NCBI RefSeq assembly: GCF_024637375.1
Contig: NZ_JAGXFK010000087.1
Span: forward strand, 35,366 to 99,365
Direction: 5' to 3'
Source of the DNA: Sediminimonas sp.
Lineage (GTDB): Bacteria; Pseudomonadota; Alphaproteobacteria; Rhodobacterales; Rhodobacteraceae
DNA length: 64,000 bases
Shown: piece after piece, positions 40,735 through 50,747 of the stretch
How positions within the stretch are numbered: position 1 is the stretch's first letter
How the letters are laid out: every line of letters starts with the position of its first letter
Notes under the pieces: model-generated
What the model saw: the letters and a program-made list of their open reading frames with translations, nothing else
What the model was told of the DNA's origin: nothing
The model's database searches: none
Position numbers and translations under genes: made by a program

Positions 40735-42162
40735 ATGCCCAGACCCTTCGACTATTTCGTGATCTTCGCGGAAATGCGAACCGGATCGAATTTCCTCGAG
40801 ACCAATCTCAACACCTTGCCCGGGATTGCCTGTCACGGCGAGGCATTCAATCCGCATTTCATCGGCTATCCCAACCGCGACGACCTTCTGGGCCTGACGC
40901 AGGCCGAGCGCGAGGCCGACCCGCAGGCCCTGATCAATGCCATACGGGACGAGTCCGGCGTTCTGGCGGGGTTCCGGTTCTTCCATGACCACGATCCGCG
41001 GGTGCTGGATATCGCCTTGCCCGACCCGCGCTGCGCCAAGATCATCCTGACACGCAACCCCGTCGACAGCTACGTGTCGTGGAAGATCGTGCAGCAGACG
41101 GGCCAGTGGAAGCTGACCAACGTGAAACGGCGCAAGGACGCGGTCGCCGCCTTCGACGCGGGCGAGTTTCACGACTTCCTCGACCAGTTGCAGCAGTTCC
41201 AGATCAGGCTGCACAACGCGCTGCAAACCAGCGGGCAGACGGCGTTCCATATCGCTTACGAGGACTTGCAGGATCTCAACGTGATGAACGGGCTGGCGCG
41301 GTTCCTGGGCGTCGAGGAAAGCCTGGCGTCGCTGGACCAGAGCCTCAAGCCGCAGAACCCCGCGCCCCTCTCGGCCAAGGTCGAGAACTTCGACGCCATG
41401 CAGACCGCGCTGGCCGATCTCGACCGCTTCAACCTCAGCCGGACGCCGAATTTCGAGCCCCGCCGCGGGCCGGCGGTGCCCAGCTACGTGGCCGCCGCGC
41501 GGGCACCGCTTCTCTACCTGCCGGTGCGCTCGGGGCCCGAGGCCGAGGTTCGGCAATGGTTGGCCGCGCTGGACGGTGTCGCCGATGACGACCTGCAATC
41601 GGGCTTTACCCAGAAGACGCTGCGGCAATGGAAACGCGACCGCCCCGGCCACCGCAGCTTCACGGTGCTGCGTCACCCGGTGGCACGTGCGCATGCGGCG
41701 TTTTGCCAGCGCATCCTGATGCCCGGTCCGGGCAATCTTGCCGAGATCCGCAAGACGCTGCGGCGGGTCCACAACCTGCCGATTCCCGGCAAGATGCCCG
41801 ATGCGCGCTACGACCACGATGCGCACCGCAAGGCGTTCGTGGCGTTCCTGAAATTCGTCAAGGCGAACCTGGCCGGGCAAACCGGGCTGCGGATCGATTC
41901 GGCCTGGGCCACGCAAACCCAGGCGCTACAGGATTTCGCGGGTTTCGCCCTTCCCGACCAGGTGCTGCGCGAAGATGAAATGGCGCAGGCGCTACCCGCG
42001 CTTGCCCGTGCGACGGGATATCCCGATGCTCCTGCGCCGCCCGGCCCGGCAATAGACACGCCCTTCGCGCTGGCCGATATCTACGACGACAAGATCGAGG
42101 ATCTTGCCGCCAAGGTATACCAGCGCGACTATGTGACCTTCGGATTCGACCGCTGGGGTTAG
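40735..42162 (+). CDS. Two-part sulfotransferase (Stf0-like N-terminal domain)
   Basis: 475 residues. The first part (about 1-230) is Stf0-like: the PAPS 5'-phosphosulfate loop is MRTGSNFLETNL near 14-25, followed by CHGEAFNP and the 3'-phosphate region IILTRNPVDSYVSWKI. The second part (about 255-475) looks like another sulfotransferase-type domain: LLYLPVRSGPEAEV, SFTVLRHPVARAHAAFCQRIL and FVKANLAGQ. So two PAPS-binding-like units may be in one chain, though the second lacks an obvious loop of the first kind. The likely acceptor is the glycan made by the adjacent glycosyltransferases (inference). Confidence 0.8.
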   Translation: MPRPFDYFVIFAEMRTGSNFLETNLNTLPGIACHGEAFNPHFIGYPNRDDLLGLTQAEREADPQALINAIRDESGVLAGFRFFHDHDPRVLDIALPDPRCAKIILTRNPVDSYVSWKIVQQTGQWKLTNVKRRKDAVAAFDAGEFHDFLDQLQQFQIRLHNALQTSGQTAFHIAYEDLQDLNVMNGLARFLGVEESLASLDQSLKPQNPAPLSAKVENFDAMQTALADLDRFNLSRTPNFEPRRGPAVPSYVAAARAPLLYLPVRSGPEAEVRQWLAALDGVADDDLQSGFTQKTLRQWKRDRPGHRSFTVLRHPVARAHAAFCQRILMPGPGNLAEIRKTLRRVHNLPIPGKMPDARYDHDAHRKAFVAFLKFVKANLAGQTGLRIDSAWATQTQALQDFAGFALPDQVLREDEMAQALPALARATGYPDAPAPPGPAIDTPFALADIYDDKIEDLAAKVYQRDYVTFGFDRWG

Positions 42163-42220
42163 AGATCGCGGCGCTTGGTCGGTTCTGTCCGACCTTACCG
42201 AGTGGGCAACATGCCCGACA

Positions 42221-42685
42221 TCAGGCGGCTTGCGCCGCCTGGGCCTCGGTCAGGATCGTGTGCAGCGTTTCGGGGTCGCGATTGGCGCGCAGCTTGGCGC
42301 AGACCGAGGATTCGCGCAGCGTCCGCGACACCAGCGCCAGCGCCTTGAGGTGCTCGACGCCGGCGTTCTGCGGCGCGAACAGCGCGAAGACCAGGTCCAC
42401 GGGCTGCCGGTCAACGGCGGAATAGTCTATCGGTTTTTCCAGCACGATGAACGCCCCGCAAACGCTGTCGATCTCGTCCAGCCGGGCGTGGGGCAGCGCC
42501 ACGCCATGCCCCACACCGGTGGGGCCAAGCGTTTCGCGCTCGATCAGCGCCTCGACCGTGGCCGGGGCGCTGACCCCGTAGGCGGCATGGGCCAGATCGC
42601 CCAGATCATGCAAAAGCCGCTTCTTGCTGGACGCCGAGGTGACGACCTTTACCGCCTCTGGCTTGAGAATTCCCGAAATCTGCAT
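42221..42685 (-). CDS. ptsN: Nitrogen-regulatory PTS protein EIIA(Ntr)
   Basis: 154 residues. The phosphorylatable histidine is in GHGVALPHARLDE near 68-73. It belongs to the regulatory PTS that links carbon, nitrogen and potassium balance, not sugar uptake. It follows hpf by 42 bases, the conserved order. Convergent with the sulfotransferase gene; the 58-base gap has a small GGTCGG/CCGACC hairpin (42180-42197) without a T run. Confidence 0.94.
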   Translation of the reverse strand: MQISGILKPEAVKVVTSASSKKRLLHDLGDLAHAAYGVSAPATVEALIERETLGPTGVGHGVALPHARLDEIDSVCGAFIVLEKPIDYSAVDRQPVDLVFALFAPQNAGVEHLKALALVSRTLRESSVCAKLRANRDPETLHTILTEAQAAQAA

Positions 42686-42727
42686 GATCCGTCCTGTCGT
42701 GGTTTCGCGCCCGCGAGGTGGCGTGTT

Positions 42728-43297
42728 CTAGTACCGCGGCTCGATCCAGCCGATGTTTCCGTCTTCGCGGCGATAGACGACGTTGACCTCTTCGCCGCGT
42801 TCGTTTCTGAAAACAAGGATAGGTGCCCCGGCAAGCTCCATCTGCATCACCGCTTCGCCAACCGACAGCGATGGAATGCGCGTCTCGGTCTCGGCGATGA
42901 TCATCGGCTGCAACGTGTCGGGTTCCGAATCCTCACCGCCTTGTTCCGAGGCGAGGATATACGAGGATGCCGCCATGACTTCAACCGGGCCCTGACGCTC
43001 GCGGTGATGATCCTTCAGGCGTCGCTTGTAGCGCCGCAACTGCTTGTCCATCTTCTCGGCGCAGGCCTCGAAGGAAGCATAGATTTCGTGGGCGTGCGCC
43101 TTGGCCTGGACGGTCAGACCGGTGGAAAGGTGTACCATCGCCTCGCACACGAACTCGTGCCCGGACTTGGAGAAAACGATATTGGCATCCGTGGGGCGCT
43201 GCGCGTACTTGGTCAGAATCGCGCCCAGTTCATCCTTCACATGGGTTTGCAGCGCGTCGCCGATGTCGATCTGCTTTCCACTGACCTGATAGAGCAT
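42728..43297 (-). CDS. hpf: Ribosome hibernation promoting factor, long form
   Basis: 189 residues: an N-terminal HPF/YfiA domain (QVSGKQIDIGDALQTHV, HAHEIYASFEACAEKMDKQLRRYKRRLKDH) and the C-terminal dimerisation domain of the long form (IPSLSVGEAVMQMELAGAPILVFRN). Long HPF pairs ribosomes into inactive 100S dimers. AAAGGAG is seven bases before the ATG. It sits between lptB and ptsN, but rpoN, normally also here in many proteobacteria, is absent. Confidence 0.95.
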   Translation of the reverse strand: MLYQVSGKQIDIGDALQTHVKDELGAILTKYAQRPTDANIVFSKSGHEFVCEAMVHLSTGLTVQAKAHAHEIYASFEACAEKMDKQLRRYKRRLKDHHRERQGPVEVMAASSYILASEQGGEDSEPDTLQPMIIAETETRIPSLSVGEAVMQMELAGAPILVFRNERGEEVNVVYRREDGNIGWIEPRY

Positions 43298-43466
43298 GTT
43301 TTCTCCTTTACGTGACAGTTCGAACCCACACGGAAATGCACGAATTGCAGCGTGCGTTTCAGGTTCGAGTGCTGGGATTAGACATTCCGCCATACTGCAT
43401 GCGTGCGGGCCTTGCCTGCAAAGCCATGAGCCTCAACGCTGCACGATCTTCGAATGTCATGGCCCC

Positions 43467-43496
43467 ATTTGAGGCGACAGCAAGGGGCTCTGTCAA
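43467..43496 (-). promoter_or_regulatory. Predicted promoter for hpf-ptsN
   Basis: Read leftwards, a consensus TTGACA (43496-43491) and TCAAAT (43472-43467) are 18 bases apart. Transcription would begin near 43460, leaving a leader of about 160 bases before hpf, in the 248-base gap after lptB. Confidence 0.5.
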
Positions 43497-43545
43497 TCGA
43501 ATCCGTTTGCCCGGCGTCGGCAAATCACAACCGCGGGATATTCCG

Positions 43546-44304
43546 TCAGGAAACCCGGAAACTTTCGCCAAGATAGACGCGGCGCACGTTTTCGTTCTGC
43601 ACAACTTCGTCGGGCGTGCCGGACATCAAGACCTGTCCATCGTGCAGGATGTAGGTGCGATCGACGATTTCGAGAGTCTCGCGCACGTTGTGATCGGTGA
43701 TCAGCACGCCGATGCCGCGGTTGCGCAGGTCGGCGACCAGGTGGCGGATGTCGCCGACGCTGATCGGGTCGACCCCGGCAAAGGGCTCATCCAGCAACAG
43801 GTATTTCGGATCGGACGCCAGGCAGCGCGCGATTTCCACGCGCCGCCGCTCGCCCCCCGAAAGGGCAAGCGCGGGGGCCCGACGCAGGTGCTCGATCGAG
43901 AACTCCGACAGCAGCTCTTCAAGCCGCTCGCGGCGCTTGTGCCGGTCGGGGCACGAGATATCGAGAACCGCGGCGATGTTGTCTTCGACGCTAAGGCCAC
44001 GAAAAATAGACATTTCCTGCGGCAGATAGCCGATTCCCAGACGGGCGCGGCGAAACATCGGCAGGTTGCCGACATCGCGCCCGTCAATCCGCACCTGCCC
44101 GGCCTCGGGGTATATGAGCCCGGCGACCATGTAGAAGGTCGTCGATTTCCCGCACCCGTTCGGTCCCAGCAGGCCGACCACTTCGCCGCGGTTGAGCGTC
44201 AGGCTGACATCGCGGATGACCACGCGCTTGCGATAGCTCTTGCGCAGGTTCCATGCGGCCAGGCCGGAATCGCCATCGGTCACGGACAGCTCGGCGGCGG
44301 TCAT
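43546..44304 (-). CDS. lptB: LPS export ABC transporter ATPase LptB
   Basis: 252 residues. Walker A GPNGCGKST near 46-54, signature LSGGERRRVEIARCL, Walker B YLLLDEPFAGVDP and the switch histidine in LITDHNVRE. Energises lipopolysaccharide extraction from the inner membrane with LptF/G, which are not in this window. It starts four bases after the lptA stop. Confidence 0.96.
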   Translation of the reverse strand: MTAAELSVTDGDSGLAAWNLRKSYRKRVVIRDVSLTLNRGEVVGLLGPNGCGKSTTFYMVAGLIYPEAGQVRIDGRDVGNLPMFRRARLGIGYLPQEMSIFRGLSVEDNIAAVLDISCPDRHKRRERLEELLSEFSIEHLRRAPALALSGGERRRVEIARCLASDPKYLLLDEPFAGVDPISVGDIRHLVADLRNRGIGVLITDHNVRETLEIVDRTYILHDGQVLMSGTPDEVVQNENVRRVYLGESFRVS

Positions 44305-44307
44305 CGC

Positions 44308-44790
44308 TCAGTCCCCCGGCGCCATGATCGTGCGCACGCGGCCATCCATGCGCGCCGTGCCGGTATTCAGGTCCACCGTCATGTTCTGGGCGTTGAGCAC
44401 GTTGTCGCCCTGCAACAGGACGACATCGCCGCGCATCACGATCTCGCCGGCGTCGATGTCGTAATCGGCGCTTTGCGCTTCGGCGGCGTCGGAGCCGCTG
44501 ACAAGGGTGACACCGCCACTTGCCTCGAGCCGCGCGATGCGGGCCTGATCGGCGGAATAGACCACCAGCACGCGGTCGGCGGAAAGCTTCATCTCGCCCT
44601 GCGCGGCCAGCACATTGCCCGAGAACACCGCGTGTCCGCTTTCCTGATCCACCGACAGCGCGTCAGCCGTCACCTCGACGGGTTGGTCGGTGTCCTGCGT
44701 TTCGGCACCGAACGCGATGTCGGCCTGCTGTGCAGCAGCCATGGACGGCACACAAAGAAGAACCAGCAGGCAGTATCGGGCAAGGGACAT
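44308..44790 (-). CDS. lptA: LPS export periplasmic bridge protein LptA
   Basis: 160 residues with a Sec signal peptide (LLVLLCVPSMAAAQQ). The OstA/LptA beta-jellyroll repeats are visible as PVEVTADALSVDQESGHAVFSGNV and DYDIDAGEIVMRGDVVLLQGDN-like strands. Forms the LPS bridge across the periplasm between LptC and LptD. Lies between lptC (12-base gap) and lptB. Confidence 0.9.
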   Translation of the reverse strand: MSLARYCLLVLLCVPSMAAAQQADIAFGAETQDTDQPVEVTADALSVDQESGHAVFSGNVLAAQGEMKLSADRVLVVYSADQARIARLEASGGVTLVSGSDAAEAQSADYDIDAGEIVMRGDVVLLQGDNVLNAQNMTVDLNTGTARMDGRVRTIMAPGD

Positions 44791-44802
44791 GGGGCGCGTA
44801 TC

Positions 44803-45408
44803 CTATCTGTCGGGTTCGTATACCAGCTTGACACCGTCTGTGAAAAGCAATTGCACGCCGGTGCCGTCGGGCTCGGCGGTAATCAGCATTCGCCCCGCCG
44901 TGAAGCGCCCCGGCGGCCCTTCGCCCTCTATGGGTGTGCGGCTTTCCACACGGATCTCCCGCAGCGCCATGTCCAGCCGCTCGGTCCAGACCCGGTATCC
45001 CGCGGAACTGCTCAGGAATGCCGATCCCGCCAGGCTGCCGCGGCTTTCGGAAAGCATGAAAACCCCCGTGTTCGCCCGCAGGTCGATGCGGCCGCCGCTG
45101 ACCATCGTCATGTGCGCGCGCGGCGCGTCGACCACCATCCGTCCCGGTGTTTCGGGGTCGGGGCGCGCCGCGTCGGCGGTCAACCTGACCAGGTCCCCGG
45201 CATCCGAGGCACCGGCAAAGACCGGCGCGGTCATCTGTTCGTCTTTTGCACGCTGGCGCAGATCAAGGTCCGTGATCGGTTCGACCGCCGTCGGGTCGAT
45301 TGTCCTGGAAAACATGAACAACGTGGCCAGCAGCCCAAGCGCCGCCAGTGGCAACAGGATCTTGAGCCATGCAATGACGTGAAAGCGGATCGAGTCGCGC
45401 CAGTCCAT
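44803..45408 (-). CDS. lptC: LPS export protein LptC
   Basis: 201 residues. One N-terminal membrane segment (IAWLKILLPLAALGLLATLFMF) anchors a periplasmic domain with LptC-type strands (APVFAGASDAGDLVRLTADAA, HMTMVSGGRIDLRANTGVF). Sequence conservation in this family is low, so the call leans on architecture and on position directly before lptA-lptB. The ATG shares one base with the stop of the RNase D-like gene (TGATG), indicating coupled translation. Confidence 0.82.
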   Translation of the reverse strand: MDWRDSIRFHVIAWLKILLPLAALGLLATLFMFSRTIDPTAVEPITDLDLRQRAKDEQMTAPVFAGASDAGDLVRLTADAARPDPETPGRMVVDAPRAHMTMVSGGRIDLRANTGVFMLSESRGSLAGSAFLSSSAGYRVWTERLDMALREIRVESRTPIEGEGPPGRFTAGRMLITAEPDGTGVQLLFTDGVKLVYEPDR

Positions 45409-46019
45409 CAATGCGCGAAAATGTCCTGCTCGGGCCAGCCCGCAAGATCGAGGCGGGCGCGCGTCGGCAGGAAATCGAAACAGGACTGCGCAAGATCGGT
45501 GCGGCCCTCACGCGCCAGCATCGCATCCAGCACATCGCGCAGGCTGTGCAGGTGCAGAACATCGCTGGCGGCATAGTCGCGCTGCGCCGCGCTCAGTTCG
45601 GGTGCGCCCCAGTCGCTACTTTGCTGCTGCTTGGACACGTCGATGCCCAACAGTTCCTGTAGCAGGTTCTTGAGCCCGTGCCGGTCGGTATAGGTGCGCA
45701 CCAGCTTGCTGGCGATCTTGGTGCAATAGACCGGCGCGGCCAGCGCGCCGAAGGTGTTGTGCATCGCGGCGATGTCGAAGCGGCCGAAATGAAACAGCTT
45801 GAGCACCTGCGGGTCCATCAGCAGGCGGCACAGGTTGGGCGCCTCTTGCTGTCCTTGCGCGATTTGCACGATGTGCGCGTCACCGTCGCCGCCCGACAGT
45901 TGCACCACGCAAAGCCTGTCACGATGCGGGTTGAGGCCCATCGTTTCACAATCAATGGCCACGACCGTGCCAAGGTTCAGATCGTCAGGCAGGTCGTGGC
46001 GGTAAAGATGATTGGTCAT
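45408..46019 (-). CDS. rnd: Short RNase D-like 3'-5' exonuclease (DEDDy domain only)
   Basis: 203 residues, about half the length of E. coli RNase D. Only the exonuclease domain is present: the DxE motif is in VVAIDCETMGLN near 20-27, the next aspartate in HFGRFDIAAMH, and the Y-x3-D motif is in QRDYAASDVLHL. The HRDC domains of full RNase D are missing. This short form next to lptC is frequent in alphaproteobacteria. Likely substrates are stable-RNA 3' ends. It begins 20 bases after the gyrB stop. Confidence 0.88.
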   Translation of the reverse strand: MTNHLYRHDLPDDLNLGTVVAIDCETMGLNPHRDRLCVVQLSGGDGDAHIVQIAQGQQEAPNLCRLLMDPQVLKLFHFGRFDIAAMHNTFGALAAPVYCTKIASKLVRTYTDRHGLKNLLQELLGIDVSKQQQSSDWGAPELSAAQRDYAASDVLHLHSLRDVLDAMLAREGRTDLAQSCFDFLPTRARLDLAGWPEQDIFAH

Positions 46020-46039
46020 GGTCGGTTCCTTGCAGGCGA

Positions 46040-48535
<2,496 letters not shown>

Positions 48536-49156
48536 TCATGTGAAGGGCACGATCACGCCCACGAAGATCAGCAGCGTACCGGCGGCCAGATTCAGCCTTC
48601 GCAATGCCGCCGGCGCGGTCAGAATGCGCCGCATCCGGTCGACCACGAGAGCGACTCCCAGGTTGCCGACAAACGGCACCAGCGCCGACAGCGCCACGAT
48701 CGCCATGATATCCGGGCCGGTCACGCGGCCCAGGTCGAAAAAGCCCGGCAGCACGCCCATGTAGAACAGAATCGCCTTCGGGTTGCCCAGAATCGCGGCC
48801 ACGCCCGCGACGAACCCGGCCCATCGCCCCGGTCGGGTCAGCCGGCGGTCGGCGGCGACCGCCGCGTCGGCGCGGCGGATCGTGGACAAACCCATGTAGA
48901 GGAACACCGCGCAGGCCACCCAGCGCATCACTGTGAGCACGCTTTCATGTTCGGCCACCACCCAGCTCATGCCGAGAATGGCCAGAAACGGCCAGACCAC
49001 GTCGCCCGCCGCAACCCCGAAGGCCAGCGGCCAGGCCGCCGCATACCCGCCCGAAAGCGCCCGCGCCATCACCGCCAGCCAAACCGGCCCCGGCGTGATG
49101 AACAAAATCAGAAGCGCCCCCGCATAGAGCACCAGGTCACCGCCCGAGAGTGTCAT
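48536..49156 (-). CDS. LysE/RhtB-family amino-acid exporter
   Basis: 206 residues with about six membrane segments. LVLYAGALLILFITPGPVWLAV at the N-terminus contains the family's GPxW-like signature, and GVAAGDVVWPFLAILGMSWV follows. FVAGVAAILGNPKAILFYMGVLPGFF is the second typical block. Exports an amino acid or derivative; substrate unknown. Overlaps the VOC gene by four bases and lies between recF and gyrB, where many relatives have nothing, so it looks inserted into the replication cluster. Confidence 0.88.
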   Translation of the reverse strand: MTLSGGDLVLYAGALLILFITPGPVWLAVMARALSGGYAAAWPLAFGVAAGDVVWPFLAILGMSWVVAEHESVLTVMRWVACAVFLYMGLSTIRRADAAVAADRRLTRPGRWAGFVAGVAAILGNPKAILFYMGVLPGFFDLGRVTGPDIMAIVALSALVPFVGNLGVALVVDRMRRILTAPAALRRLNLAAGTLLIFVGVIVPFT

Positions 49157-49584
49157 TTCGCGTCCGTTAATGTCAGCGACCCGTCCGCCGCCAGAATCCA
49201 GAACGGGTTCATTGCCACCTCCCAGACATGGTCGTCAGGGTCGGCGTAATATCCCGAGTAGCCGCCCCAGAACACCTTTTCGGGCCGTTTGAGTGCCTTC
49301 GCCCCGGCGGCAAGCGCCGCGTCGAATGCCGCGTCCACCTCGGCCTCGGTCGCAAAGTTCTGCGCAAGGGTCATGGCGCCGGTGCCCAGCACCGCATCGG
49401 GCCGACCTTGATCCGCGGCCAGCGCCTCTCGCCCGAAAAGACCCAGCACGAGACCGGCCAGTTGGTAGAAGGCAACGCCGTCCTGCTCTTCGGCCGGTGT
49501 CCAGCCAAGCGCGGCATAGAACTCTTTCGACCGTTCGAGGCTGGTCACGCCAAGGGTGATCAGGCTTACGCGTTGAGGGGTCAC
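49153..49584 (-). CDS. VOC (glyoxalase/bleomycin-resistance fold) protein
   Basis: 143 residues with the paired beta-alpha-beta-beta-beta units of the VOC fold: SLITLGVTSLERSKEFYAALGW, GVAFYQLAGLVLGLFG, and DAAFDAALAAGAKALKRPEKVFWGG followed by YYADPDDHVWEVAMNP, where the E is a usual metal ligand. No classic glyoxalase I substrate motif. Starts with GTG overlapping the recF stop. Function unassigned. Confidence 0.85.
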   Translation of the reverse strand: MTPQRVSLITLGVTSLERSKEFYAALGWTPAEEQDGVAFYQLAGLVLGLFGREALAADQGRPDAVLGTGAMTLAQNFATEAEVDAAFDAALAAGAKALKRPEKVFWGGYSGYYADPDDHVWEVAMNPFWILAADGSLTLTDAK

Positions 49585-50693
49585 GGATTGTCCTTCCTTT
49601 CAGTATGGCTGATACCGCCGGTTTCCGTCACTTCGAAATACTGCGCCCACGCACCCAGTTCCGCGAAAAGCTCCGGCCCGGTGCCGGTCATCCACGCCTG
49701 CGCGTCCAGCGCCAGGATTTCGTCGTAAAGCGCGGCGCGGCGGCCAGCGTCAAGATGCGCGGCGACCTCGTCGAGCAGCAGAATCGGCGACGCTCCCAGA
49801 TCGCCCAGCAGTGCGCGGGCATTGGCAAGGATCAGCGATATCAGCAGCGCCTTCTGTTCGCCGGTCGAACACTCCCGCGCCGGCACGCCCTTGGCGGCGA
49901 ATACGGCGTGCAGGTCCGTGCGGTGCGGCCCGACCAGGGTGCGCCCCGCGGCCAGGTCGCGAAAGCGGCTTTCGCGCAGTGCCTCCAGCAGATCTCCCTC
50001 GCTCTCGGGCATCGCGCCCTCGGTCTGGGTCAGTTCCATCTGCGCCGCCGGAAACGCGGTCTGCGCCGCATCCTGCGCCGCGTGCAGCCTGGTCAGCGCG
50101 GCAAGGCGGTTGGTGTGGATGTGCGCGCCCGCCGCCGCCATCTGACGTTCCAGCGCCGCGTACCAATGCGCATCGCGCACCTGGTCCTTGAGCAGCCGGT
50201 TACGCTCGCGCATCGCTTTCTCGTAGGCCAGCGTTGCCTCGGCATGTTCGGGCGCAAAGCTCATCGCAACACGGTCCACGAATCGCCGCCGCCCTTCGGC
50301 GGCTTCCGTCCACAGCCGGTCCATCGACGGCACCAGCCACAAGACCCGCGCGGTGCGGGCCAAAGCCGTCTGGCTGGCCGCCTTGCCGTCAAGCCTGAGC
50401 TGCCGTGCCGCGCCGCCCTCTGACCAGATCTCGACCTCGTGCGCGCGCCCCGGCCCCTGCACCACGCCGGAAACCTTCCAGCCCAGCACCTCGGGCCGGC
50501 GGGACATTTCCTCGGCGCTGGCGCGGCGCAGGCCCCGACCGGGCGAAAACAGCGATACCGCCTCCAAAATGTTGGTCTTGCCGGCGCCGTTGGGGCCGAA
50601 AATCGCCACCGGGCGAGCGTCAAGATCAAGCCGCGCGGCGCCATGAGAGCGGAAATGCGACAGGATCAGCCGCGACAGATGGACACCGGGCAT
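49581..50693 (-). CDS. recF: DNA replication and repair protein RecF
   Basis: 370 residues. SMC-like ATPase with Walker A GPNGAGKTNILEAVSLFSP near 33-51, signature region CSTGEQKALLISLILANA and Walker B ILLLDEVAAHLDAGRR. Loads or assists RecA at stalled forks and gaps. Lies between dnaN and the VOC gene on the same strand, in the common dnaA-dnaN-recF order. Confidence 0.95.
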   Translation of the reverse strand: MPGVHLSRLILSHFRSHGAARLDLDARPVAIFGPNGAGKTNILEAVSLFSPGRGLRRASAEEMSRRPEVLGWKVSGVVQGPGRAHEVEIWSEGGAARQLRLDGKAASQTALARTARVLWLVPSMDRLWTEAAEGRRRFVDRVAMSFAPEHAEATLAYEKAMRERNRLLKDQVRDAHWYAALERQMAAAGAHIHTNRLAALTRLHAAQDAAQTAFPAAQMELTQTEGAMPESEGDLLEALRESRFRDLAAGRTLVGPHRTDLHAVFAAKGVPARECSTGEQKALLISLILANARALLGDLGASPILLLDEVAAHLDAGRRAALYDEILALDAQAWMTGTGPELFAELGAWAQYFEVTETGGISHTERKDNP

Positions 50694-50720
50694 TCACCGC
50701 CCCTTCATCTTGCCCGAAAT

Positions 50721-50747
50721 ACGCCCGCCGGAGACTCCGACGGGCGT
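50721..50747 (-). terminator. Hairpin directly after dnaN
   Basis: ACGCCCG (50721-50727) pairs with CGGGCGT (50741-50747), with an inner CGGA/TCCG helix. Read leftwards it is followed by ATTTCGGG, a short T run. It would partly separate dnaN from recF expression. Confidence 0.5.

Noticed and set aside
39586..41916. A 776-codon open frame on the - strand across the glycosyltransferase and sulfotransferase genes
   Set aside because: Antisense to two genes with clear motifs; composition is arginine-, leucine- and valine-rich noise with no family resemblance.
42180..42197. Terminator between the sulfotransferase and ptsN genes
   Set aside because: GGTCGG/CCGACC is only six pairs and has no T run on either strand; too weak to call.
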